Source of the DNA: Tubiluchus corallicola
Taxonomy: Eukaryota; Priapulida; Priapulimorpha; Priapulimorphida; Tubiluchidae
DNA length: 64,000 nucleotides
Assembly: GCA_030141605.1 (NCBI GenBank)
Contig: JAQGDQ010000120.1
Location: 122,001-186,000, forward strand
Direction: 5' to 3'
The translations under genes and the position numbers were made by a program. Shown one piece after another: positions 13,601 through 23,447 of this stretch (its first letter is position 1; every line of letters begins with the position of its first letter). The notes under the pieces were generated by a model. It was not told the origin of the DNA, ran no database searches, and was given only the letters and a program-made list of their open reading frames with translations.

Positions 13601-16600
13601 CAAAGTAATAGTCAAAGCATAGCTAATAATATAAATTAAATACGAGGGTAAAAAAGAGCCACAAAGTTGTTGCCTCAAAGTATAGACGATTGAATAACCA
13701 TGATTAACATTACAGTTCCCTACCACTTAGATGTATAAATAAATCAACTTGGTTATTAAGCAACTTCAGGTTACGGTGAATACTGAACAGATAAATCCCG
13801 CAAAGTGAACATTTTGAAACAGCACATTCAAAGTAGACTTTTCCTATTTTGTATAATGACAAAAGAACGAAAGTGATAAAAGCATTCTACTCTCGCTATG
13901 TTAATGTGGGTTAGCATAAATGTTTTAAAAGGTACTTAAGATATGATAAAGATGACCTTAATAAACTACAGACAAATGAAAAAAGCCAATTAAAACAATC
14001 AGTGGCAAACATAATGCTGTGTGCAAACATAATGCAGTGCAATAAAAATAATAGGTTTCTACAATGTTATTTTTTTGTAATAAGAAAAACTATTGCGTGA
14101 CATCTTATGGCACATTCAGACGTAGAGACTCCTCTCGCAACTTCTCTCTGAGAGTAAAGTGGCAACATGTGAACAATTTGGCAACCTCTCTCGCAAATTG
14201 TGGCATGGCTCGGCAACTTCTCTCAAAGAGAAGTGCAACAAGTTGTAAGAGAAGTCTCTACATCTGAATGCACCATTACATTTTGCTTGTTTTTCTTTTG
14301 CTGTTTCTTCAGTGTTGTGTATTCTAGTAATTAATAAATATGTTGAAAATCAGTAAAAAAATCAGTGCTTAGTTACTTTTACAGCTTTTTCTTTTTTTCT
14401 TTAGCCTGAAGATAGTACACAGAAATGTACTGAAGTGTAGTGTCTAGAGGTGTTTGGGGGTCTGGACGGGATCGAGGTTTGGGATGCTTATTGAGCTCAA
14501 AGTCGATACTATTCAGGGGAACAAAAGTTCAGGATCAGGGATCCGACATTGAATCATACAATATAATTATCATAAAATGGAAATTTATAGCGAAATCCTG
14601 GGTGACAAAATGTCTAGATTATGAACAGGATCCTCCTGCACACACTTGCGTAATAGCAGTAAGTCCATTCCTTCATTGCATACTTCACTACACTAAATAA
14701 ATGCAAAGTAAATGTAATGGTAAGTAACCTTTTTTGCTATGTAGATGAAATAATTGTTAGAGGGAATAATTATGCATACAGATTAAGAAACATTAGCTGC
14801 TTAGAGGGATTTTAGATGGCACATTATATTTTACTAGTGGCAGTGAGACAAGAATCAAGCAAAATATTTTTTGCCAATCATTCTTTTATATATTTTTTGT
14901 AAACTGTTCTTTTATTATTAGCAATTTGCTAATCACAACCCACAGCATAAATTAGTTACACTCAGAGATGGCTGCACCTTTCTGCTATGTGCCACAAAAA
15001 GTTTGCATTTACTTTAAACTACTAACAACACGTTTTAAAAGATAACCTACAGTTGACAATTACGTTATTTTTATTTTTTATGTTACTTATTTCACAATCG
15101 TTATAATTATGTACATTAAAAGAATAAATTATAAAGCAATAAAAGCATGAATGTAGGGAAAGGCAAGAGATGATCTACTTACACATATTTGTTGTATACA
15201 AGCCATTCATCAAAACTTAAAAATTTCAATCTATTTTTGAAAAGTCTAGAATGCAGCTATGGTTAATACGATCATAATATTAAATACGTTGTCAAGAAAT
15301 TTAAGTGGTTTATATCTTGATAAATGGCTAATTTTCCTTGACAAGCCTCAAAAACCGAAATAAACGTTGCTGTCAAATATGTAAACTTTAAGCTCAGGAT
15401 CAGGATCATGGTGGGATGGGATCAGAGGCTCAGAAACTGAGTATTGGAGGAGACCGAAGGTTTGGGAGTAAGGTTCAGGATTTAAAAAAACTTCGGGATT
15501 GATATTCGGACATCGGGATCATGACGAGTAGTGTCTTTCAATTTTTTTAGTGCGGCCATTTTACACAGTGATTAACACGAAAACAAAAAAAATCTATGGT
15601 GTTAAAAAGATAATATTTAAATACAACTTCAAAGAAGTCATACACTGGGATCATGTTTTCCGAAATGCGCCTGTTGTTTTGCCCACTTGCCAGTTCCTCT
15701 ATGACGTAAGCTCATGCGTTCTTCGGCTCTGCTTTTTTCTAATTCTTTCAGTTCCTCATCTGCTTCACCTGCATCTTCTTCTTGCAACTTTTCAGCTCTT
15801 TTGTTTTCTTCCCTAATTCGAGCCTTTCGCATTATTCGGCGATACCTAAACATAATGCACCATAACCATATTATTCATTAAAGATGTCACTGTGAAAAAC
15901 AAATTAGCTGAATTTCTACAACTGTGCAGTAGATAATCAACAGAAAATCAGCACAAAATCAGCATGATTAGGTGACTGATGATAAAAAATGCTGTGTCAT
16001 TGAACTTGGATCAAAATACTAACTTTAAAGCAGAATGGCTAAGGCCAATTTTCACGCTCCTTATATTGACAAAAATTACACTGTTAACAGCCTTGGAATA
16101 CATGTTACGTACACTAATTGTAAATAAGTTAGTGAATCAGAAATAGTCAAGCCAGAGAGTAAATTAATGTAAAAAACTGAATTTTCTTACTTTTTACTTT
16201 TAATTTTTGCTTGTCTGCGTAATTTGGCCTCCTTGTACGAGAGCAGTGCCCTCATTTTCTGTAGCTCTTTTCGTCTCTCAGTTGCTTCTCGTAAGCTCAT
16301 GGCCATCAAAACCTTTTCTTCTGCAGGTGTTAATGTGCTCTCATCGGTCAATACGCTGTCACTGCCATGCAGCAATTTTGCCACTTCCAGTTCAAGTGGT
16401 GTCCGGGGTTTGAACCGAGAGACAAACTCTTGAGAAGATTTCACAACCATAGTTGGTTTCTCTAGAGGAAAGATAAGCTGCTCCGCCAGTCTGTTTTCCT
16501 GCACAATAGGATCCCATCTTTTCAAATGCTTGCTGGTTTGTTCATAAGCAAGCACTCTCTGCGTCCTCTCTGCTTGTTGCCTCGGCAAAGGGGTGTCGAG

Positions 16601-19600
16601 TATTTTGTCATGTTTCTTGCGGATAAGTCTTAGTTGTCGTCGGAGGGCACCATGTGTGGCAGTTTTCCCCAGGCTACCAATCAAGCCGGCCAAGGCTACA
16701 GTCTCATTTGAACCTATAACAAAGTTACAAAATTGATTTACATACTGTGAAATCTGAAAATCGTAATCTAGTCATACTACACCTATTAGTCCTATTTATT
16801 CTTTTAGCAGTATGGCAAAAATTATGTGAATGCCAACGTAGTGGCATAACAAAGAGATTTTATTCAGACAAATACTTGCGATCTTTTAGTCACTGTTTAG
16901 AAACTGCAACAAAACAAGTAATCACACACGATGTGCACATTAACAAAAATGTTTATTAATGAACTGTCAAACTAAAAGAGGAAAACCACAAGTACTGTAT
17001 GAATTTACAATTATAGAAATTAACATTACTAGTACTAACAAGACAAAAGACCTTGAAAATATAACAAAATAAGCAATCTACAATAAAAGGAAATGGAAGA
17101 AGTATCACCGAATAAGCAGTACCTTTCAAAATTAAAGATTTAGCTGGACAGTGCATAGAGATTACAATGCAAATTCTACTAGAGCTGTAGACTGTACGTT
17201 GCTGTTAGGTTGCAGTTATTAGTAATTTTAGAATTTATTAGAGATTTTTTTATTAATCATCCAAATGACATAAATGTGAACAATTTCACATAGTTTTAAC
17301 TTTTTTTATTTACAATTGTACCTTTGAATAACTGCAAATAATGATCGATCAAGCTGATCAAACCACAAATATATGTTACAATCGAAAACACCTGAAAGTG
17401 TGACACATTTTGGTAAAATATTTACAAAATTTCACCATGTGATTAAATGCATGCAACAAAATGCATTAAGAATGTTGAGAACATTAATATGTATCATATT
17501 GCTACTAGTGAATTAATCAAAATTTAAGGCACATTCTTAAGAATCGCAATAAATTTTTAATGGTGGAGCCTAACTAGTTGTAAATTGGGAAAGCTAGATT
17601 ACAAGATTTAGCTTAATTATAAAAATAATTATTCAGCAATGCTTCATAACTCCCTACACTAATAACTTACATTAATAACTTACACTTCATAAATCCCTAC
17701 ACTAATAAGTATGCAACAAAATTAAAATTTAAAATAGCACAAGTTGCTTGACTTGCTTGCTAATACACATTGGCCTCTGAAGACCTGTAATATCTGGGAA
17801 AACAGTTATTAGTTTACTTACTGCTACTAAATGACTAAGAAGACCTAAGGTAATATCACTGTACTGGTATGTAGGCCTACAAATACTCCAGGAGCTTCCG
17901 AAGTAACTTGTAGTCTTTTGTGTCACAATGTGAGCAGATACTGCTTGTTTGTCGAAGTACTAAATAAACTGTGAAAATCTATTATGAATTTTAGCCAAAT
18001 TAATTAGACATTCAGAATTCAATTTGTTATTGGCAAAATTGGCCTAAAAAGTGCAAAATACAAGAAATGCATTGGTTTCTCAGGATTCACTCTGGACTAG
18101 CTTACAACATGCCCTAGACCCCAAGCTATTGTGCCTAGGAGCCCCTGTAACTTTTAATCCTCCACTGATAAATGTGAATAGCCACAACAGCTGCTTAATC
18201 TCTGAGATTGTCCAGATGATGACATTCTGGAACATCGGCTATTTTATCTTGTATTAGTGTCAGGCAGAAATTCGTTACTACAGACATCAATCATTAAATG
18301 GCCATGCCCAGATATGGTTAGAAATGGGCAGTGGTTAAAAGCCAAGTAGTAGTTCAAATGCCTACTGAATAGTAACGAAAATGCTGCTTGCTCAGTTGAT
18401 GTTTTTTCCAGTCGAAGATTATGATTTTACCTTTTAAGTGAGTACTAATATTTGCTCTAAGCACTCTTTTTATATATTCGACATACACGAACTACATAAA
18501 TTATAATACTTAATGATAATCATTCGTAAGATCTTACCAGCTGGTGTGCTTATGTTGTATTCAGACACATCTCTAACCACTTCCGAACGTGTGTAAGCTC
18601 GTTTTTTCTTCTTACTACTGCTTATAGCATTAATTGCATCCAAAAATTTTGAATGTTCAGCATCATCAACCTCATCATTGCTGTCATTCAATTCCTACAT
18701 AGTAAATCAACATTTTAGATCGGGGTAGGTTTAAATTCCATTGATGGTTGTGGACTCAGATCAGCCTTTTTAATACTTTCATCCTACAGAGTTCCAAGAT
18801 CATGACGAACGACAATCTTGAAGAGGACCAGTTTTCAAAAAGGTACAGTAACAGAAAGTCAAAACTCTGAAATAAGTCTAATTTAGCAGATGATAATGTA
18901 ATGATGTAATGACAAATGAAAATTAAATTGATTTAGGTCTAAACTAAATGTACAGCATAATTTAAAAGAGTAAGACCTAGGATTTGAGTCACTTTCGCTT
19001 TCGGTATCATTTTTCTGCTAGTAAAGCTTTCAAATTGCATCAATGAAAATGCATTTACTCTTCAATCTTCACTCATAGTAGGCTCGCAAGACTGAAGTAT
19101 TGCAAATTGACCACACTTGAACTAAGAAAACACCGTGGAGATCTATACTAGAAAAGAAAACATTTTGCGTGATTTTTTAAATTTAGTAGTTGATTTAAAA
19201 ACTAGAGGACACAATTTAAAGCTTTTTAAGGACATTCCGTTATTGTGACAGTACTGGACGCATGGAATAATTTGCCTGCCATGGAGATTGCTACGCCAAC
19301 CCTAGTAAAGTTTACATCTTTAACTGACAATTATTTTGTAGAAAAAATATGGGGTTTCTCATATGCATGTTCTCACTTAGTAAACTTGTAAGTAAGCAAA
19401 TAATTTATCTGTCTCTAATTTTTACAAAATACATACAAACAAAACTAAAAATAAAATAAAATTTAACAGATTTCAGAAGCATTGTAGCGAAAAACCAATG
19501 GGCACCAGATCAGCTACCACTACCCAAAATTAAAGAAAGTTAAGTTGCAGCGCTTACATGATGGTTTCTCTACCGTTTCCAGTAGGCACTTTTGGTGCAA

Positions 19601-20275
19601 ACCTTTCTCTTCTTAATAATGCCAATTTTTTCCAGTCATTGTTTTATTGTTGTAGCTTGTTGTTTTGTCCTTGTTATCTATATCTGTAGGTCGACTCCAT
19701 ATTTTTATGTTATTCTTAAAAGCATCACTTTCGATAAGCGCTCATTTAATTCAAACAGTTTATCGCTATGATCATTATACAAGTAATTGTTACTGTTTCT
19801 CCCAATACTTTTATACATTTCTTGCATAACAAAAGATGCTCGGTTGTATCCTTTTGTTGTACTGTGTTGGCAAAATTGAAGCCATAGTGGTCTTACATTA
19901 CAGCAAAGCAGACAGGCCTTATCTAACTTAAATTTACTTCTATAATTTGCATTTCACATGTAGAAATTTCACTCTGATATTCCACATGTAGTCTTCACAT
20001 CACACTCTTCTAAATATTTTACTGGTGTTTTACAATGCCCTATTCGATTACTTAGAAATCGTGCTCTTCTTTTACTGATGACCAGTCAAGTAGATGCAGA
20101 CAACTAAATCAACAAAACACAAGTAAACATAACTTGACAAAAGCACGATGTAATAAATTAAAAAAAACGCTTAAAATGGGGAGCAATCCCTTTAACCCCT
20201 AATCATGCAGTATAACAATATAAACTATCATAATTATTTTACATATTGCTGCCGTTGTTCGCTGGCCGCCGCCAT
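4649..20275 (-). CDS. UTP14: UTP14, U3 snoRNP-associated SSU processome protein, 12 coding exons
   Basis: Nucleolar factor of the small-subunit processome, needed for early 18S rRNA processing; in yeast it activates the helicase Dhr1. Coding exons in transcript order: 20243-20275, 18538-18694, 16191-16713, 15644-15845, 13375-13590, 13039-13098, 12546-12718, 10103-10190, 8562-8639, 6940-7088, 6678-6780, 4649-4906. All introns are GT-AG, phases close, and the total is 2040 nt, or 679 aa (human UTP14A has 771). Family signatures occur in order: WDPIVQENRLAEQLIFPL near residue 130, RMSLRHRGTGKWAK near 285, an acidic/lysine-rich middle, DLTLPGWGSWSGAGIKP near 540, and APIGRTWNT near 615. The C-terminus is lysine-rich. 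Introns carry several transposon relics. The first exon is the least certain. NOM1, another 40S assembly factor, lies upstream in divergent orientation. Confidence 0.93.
5525..5590 (-). repeat. 5S rRNA-derived fragment (5S-like SINE head or pseudogene)
   Basis: Read on the minus strand, this stretch contains GTTAGGCAGTGCTGGGCCTG followed by GTTGGTAAAGGATGGGAGAC. It follows the 3' half of eukaryotic 5S rRNA: box A region AAGCTAAGCAGGGTCGGGCC, GGTTAGTACTTGG, then the box C core GGATGGGAGACC. The 5' half of 5S rRNA is not recognisable, and the 3' end is diverged (an ACTACCAG and then GCACT tail). It therefore looks like a truncated 5S pseudogene or the promoter-bearing head of a 5S-derived SINE (SINE3 type). 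It lies in UTP14 intron 11. A second, weaker look-alike may sit at about 5335-5395. Confidence 0.55.
5757..6135. repeat. Degenerate tandem repeat, unit about 150 bp
   Basis: A block beginning AAGATGGCAGATCAAAAATC at about 5917 is preceded by a diverged copy at about 5770 and followed by a partial copy at about 6105 (ATGGCAGATCGAAAATCC). Between them recur TTCCTGTARAG and TTTCATG. It looks like a decayed dispersed repeat inside UTP14 intron 11. The 159-codon ORF across it (5776-6255) has no protein-like features and runs into the adjacent MITE, so I do not call it a gene. Confidence 0.5.
6136..6315. mobile_element. PIF/Harbinger-type MITE with TTA target duplication
   Basis: A 180-bp element with terminal inverted repeats of about 30 bp. 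The left end reads AGTGGCGTTTACCTGGCATC, and the right end read in reverse complement is AGTGGTGTTTACCTGACATC. It is flanked by TTA at 6133-6135 and TTA at 6316-6318. A 3-bp TTA (TWA) duplication is the hallmark of PIF/Harbinger insertions. It has no coding capacity and lies in UTP14 intron 11. Confidence 0.8.
8760..9790 (+). repeat. Dispersed repeat family with internal 150-bp units and a DR1 motif
   Basis: The segment starts with two related openings (near 8785 and 9075, both containing an ACTCACRGGG motif). It continues through a GGGTCAAAGGTCA motif at 9134-9146 and then three units of about 140-150 bp, each holding a variant of ATATCAAATGAAAGGTCTTG (near 9368, 9518 and 9657). A related copy lies inverted at about 11225-11815. 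The GC content is higher than in the surrounding intron. No ORF resembles a transposase. It is a non-autonomous or regulatory-type repeat of unknown class in UTP14 intron 8. Confidence 0.6.
11225..11815 (-). repeat. Inverted copy of the 8760-9790 dispersed repeat
   Basis: Reverse-complemented, this block shows the same order of landmarks: AACTCACAGGACACACTC, GGGTCAAGGGTCG, CAGTTTTTGAGATAGGATCA (compare CAGTTTTTGAGCTACGGCCA in the other copy), and then TCAAATGAAAGGTCTC. It continues into a stretch whose 70-codon ORF (11232-11444) has no recognisable domain. It lies in UTP14 intron 7. A short (AAAT)n tract follows at about 11826-11850. Confidence 0.6.
12004..12366. mobile_element. hAT-type MITE with 8-bp target duplication
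   Basis: A 363-bp non-coding element. The left terminus reads TAGGGATGAGCATTC and the right terminus in reverse complement reads TAGGGACGAGCATCG. Flanks are CTTCGTAC (11996-12003) and CTTTGTAC (12367-12374), an 8-bp duplication matching at 7 of 8 positions, as expected for the hAT superfamily. The interior is very AT-rich with repeated GAATTTGAA/GAATCGAA words. It lies in UTP14 intron 7. Confidence 0.75.
14108..14275. mobile_element. PIF/Harbinger-type MITE with TTA target duplication (second family)
   Basis: A 168-bp element with terminal inverted repeats of about 37 bp. The left end reads TGGCACATTCAGACGTAGAG, and the right end in reverse complement is TGGTGCATTCAGATGTAGAG. TTA occurs at both flanks (14105-14107 and 14276-14278). 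The interior has palindromic CTCTCTGAGAG and CTCTCAAAGAG words. There is no coding capacity. It lies in UTP14 intron 4. Its ends differ from those of the 6136-6315 element, so it is a separate family. Confidence 0.78.
19190..19375 (+). mobile_element. Non-LTR retrotransposon C-terminal tail, decayed
   Basis: On the plus strand one frame gives TRGHNLKLFKDI. After a frameshift another gives VLDAWNNLPAMEIATPTLVK. The order RGH-x-LKLFK, then V-x-x-WN-x-LP-x-x-V-x-A-x-T-x-x-FK, is the usual C-terminal tail of jockey/CR1-like reverse transcriptase ORFs. It is short, frameshifted and in UTP14 intron 1 on the opposite strand, so it is a relic. Confidence 0.55.
20243..20275 (-). CDS. UTP14: Proposed first coding exon of UTP14
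   Basis: On the minus strand ATG at 20275-20273 opens 11 codons (MAAASEQRQQY) and ends exactly at a GTAAAA donor. Phase 0 matches the phase-0 start of the next exon (18694, reading ELNDSNDEVDD). An acidic N-terminal segment follows, as in UTP14 proteins. A 1.5-kb intron separates the two. This is the best start I can find, but a short exon like this rests on splice logic alone. Confidence 0.55.
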
Positions 20276-20585
20276 ATTCCATTGACTTCTCTGAACTGGT
20301 ACCTACCATCATTTAGAGAAACTACGGGCATTTGCTGCAACGCGTACATAATGAATTTCTCATAATATTATTATAATAATGTTAATAATATTATACAATA
20401 ATAACTGTGCTACCTATTACATTAATACCAATGGTGTTATTTGAAATTAGCGGAGTTTTGAAAGCTTAATCTGCTTCAGCGTCTAGCGAAATTTCGTCAG
20501 TAATTTCCGAAGTACCTTGAAATACCACAGGCAGCAAACCTAGGTCACCAGGGAGCAGTCACAACCAAACGACCAATCTGACAGG

Positions 20586-21035
20586 TGGTATGGGTTCCAG
20601 ACACTGACAGACAAGCTGAGCAAATAATAAGGTCTTGCATTCCATGTCAAGCCGCAATTGATAACAGTCACCCTGAATCTCTTCAACTTTCAACGTTACC
20701 CAGCGTTATAATGGATTGAAGTTCACTAGGCTTTTGTGGAGATCTGCCTTCAGGCTTCAGGTGAATATCTGATGGTAGTTATTTATGACAGTTCAAGGTT
20801 TTCAGAAATTGAAACACTACGATCCACTTCTGTGCAGACAGTAATTCCTTCTCTTGACATGATTGTTTTCACTAATGGCATACCTGATCCTGTCAAAACT
20901 GACAAATGTCCTCCATTTCAAAGTGAAGATTTTGCCCATTTTCTGCAGTATCTGAGATTCAAATATCTGGATCATCAGCAAAAGGTGAAGCAGAATATTA
21001 TAATTATGAGGTTCATGTGAGAGCTCATTCAAGGC
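20586..21035 (+). mobile_element. Broken Ty3/gypsy retrotransposon integrase fragment
   Basis: Several frames together show the order found in gypsy integrases. A W-F-P-x-x-D-R-Q segment comes first, then a C-x2-C zinc-finger end (SCIPC, near 20640), then a LPSGEYLMVVI-like start of the catalytic core, then SRFSEIETLRST and IVFTNGIP, then a CPPFQSEDFAHFLQYLRFK segment at about 20910-20970, where the family has an acidic core residue followed by GPPF. Stops (for example TGA at about 20718) and frameshifts interrupt it, so it is inactive. No LTRs or reverse transcriptase were seen nearby. Confidence 0.75.
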
Positions 21036-21039
21036 TATA

Positions 21040-22335
21040 ATATATAATCATATCAAGACTATCAATCATATTTATGCAACTATGTGTGCACTCGTCACTG
21101 TTCTCTAAACAGCTCTCATATGAACTCCTAATCAATAGACCAGTCACAACCAAGAAAGAAACTTTTTGCAGCTTACTGTGTATAATGTGGAGATTGGAAG
21201 ACCGCAGTTGAGCTTGTACTCCAACTATGCTATACTGCAGGGGCTGTTTACTGGTAATCCACCGACCATTTTATCATCGGAAGACAAACTGCAGGTAGCT
21301 TTAATTATGGATTCTCACAAAAGTCATCATCTGAAAACATAATTACAATTTTGAGTATCAACAATCAAAACATGAACCTGAATCAACAGTATCACCAGTA
21401 ATCATCAAGTTTACTAGTTTACTAGTATTTCCCAAGTTTCTTTTGCTGTAAACAATCGTTTGGCCATGATATATAGATCAACACAAAGAAAGCAATATAG
21501 CAAGAAGCAATGTGCTTCTTAAAGCAGTAATAAAACTTGATTTTTTTTTGTTTTGTAGTATAGGCTCTTTTGATTTTTGCACATGGCTTTTTTTAAACAA
21601 TCACCAATTTTTTTCTGTTATCAACTGCTATTAAATGAAAGTGTCAAATGTGACATCTCTGCCTAAAATGTGACAAATAGTTAAATAACTTCTTATGAAA
21701 AGCAAGGTAGACAAAATCTTTATTGGCTAAGGCAGGGCAGGATTTGAAGCAATTGTTATAAAAAGTAACGTTTTTAAAATAACAAATAATTTGGGAATAG
21801 TTATCAGAAATAATTGAACGAAAGTGTCATTTTCGACATTTGCCATTCTGGAATTACTTTCATAGAGCTCCATTATCCATGGCAATGTCACTTTTAATTT
21901 TGTGGATTCTTTAGCTGCATGGATGCCACAGTAAGTCACACATGATGGAGAAACTAAAAACTTTTCAGTAAACCTGCTAGATTTAACCATCGTTAATGCA
22001 GTTTTGCAGTTAAAGAGTTTTAAAAGCAATACCAGTTTGTGTCAGCTAGTATGGAAATGCTTATGCCGTTTTTATCTTAAAATTATTCTATCAACGTTTC
22101 CACCTCCATTTCAAAACTGCAAATCTTGAATACATGATTCAGTGATGGGAAGCAATAATCTCTGAAATCAATGTAAGTAAACAAAAATCAATAGCGGCTC
22201 AGAATTTTAAGATAATGGCAGCTTTAGAACATTATTCTGCAATAGAATTACGTTTCTTATGAGGCTAATGACAAATTTTGATAACAATGGTGATGATTTT
22301 AATAACAGTTTTAGCCTATTTTACAATAACAATGA
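21040..22335. other. Intergenic spacer, no gene seen
   Basis: AT-rich sequence between the gypsy fragment and the CAA-rich block. The longest ORF (21727-22029, minus, 100 codons) shows no domain or conserved motif that I recognise and no splice partners. Confidence 0.5.
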
Positions 22336-22341
22336 AACACA

Positions 22342-22526
22342 GCAACAACGACAGCCCAGTGACTCGGATGATGAAGCAGCAGCAGCAAAATCATTAACAA
22401 CAACAATGATATCAACAACAGCATCAACAACAATAATAATATAACACTGCAACAACGACAGCCCAGTAACTTGGATGATGAAGCAGCAGCAGCAAATGCA
22501 TTAACAACAACAACAACAATGACAAT

Positions 22527-22560
<34 letters not shown>

Positions 22561-22655
22561 ACATCCACAACAACAACAACAGTAGCAGTGGCAACAACAA
22601 CAATGATGAGAACAAAGGCAGTGGCAGCAGCAACAACAATATTGCAATCGTAATA
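22342..22655 (+). repeat. CAA/CAG-rich tandem duplication
   Basis: A segment beginning GCAACAACGACAGCCCAGT at 22342 is repeated at 22449 (107-bp period), including the word GATGATGAAGCAGCAGCAGC in both. The second copy runs into CAA arrays. Translations are low-complexity threonine, alanine or glutamine runs. I treat it as microsatellite-derived sequence and not as a coding exon. Confidence 0.7.
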
Positions 22656-22841
22656 GCAGCTATAGTTGCAAGTGACAGTGTGTTTGTTTGTTAGGTTTGA
22701 GGCTGTGAATTTTCAAGCCACTCAGTTTGATCTGTTTTGATCATGCCATTGATGAGAAAAGTTTGCAAGCTAAATATTGAAATATGGAAGTCACGATTGA
22801 TTCTTTACACAGCAATACTTTGATGTAATTTTTGTTCTGTA

Positions 22842-23080
<239 letters not shown>

Positions 23081-23447
23081 CCGGGAGGAACGAGAACTGG
23101 GGTAAATGGACTATTTCATTTTTCCTATAAATTGACATATAATATCGTCAGTCATTTATCTTTTGACTAAAATAAACGTTTACACGCAAAGGTATCACTT
23201 GCAGCACAGGCGTGGCAGTACGGCAACAAAATAAGCATAAATTAACATCGCAAAACCGGTAGAGTGACTGGGCGAGCCTGGTGAGGTTAGTGTCACATGG
23301 TATCATGGCGTGTTTTCGCGTATGGCTGTCTTCTAAATGTTGTGGTAATGTCGTTAATGGCATTTTCTTTAGCTATTAATTGCTGTAGCACTAGAGTCAG
23401 CGCATTAAAATCTACTTTAGCAGACTGTAAACCTACTATCTACAATA

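Noticed and set aside
22259-22653. ORFs rich in Gln, Ala and Thr that might be a transcription-factor exon
   Set aside because: The composition follows CAA/CAG repeats and a 107-bp duplication, all frames are open because of the repeat, and no domain or splice partner was found.
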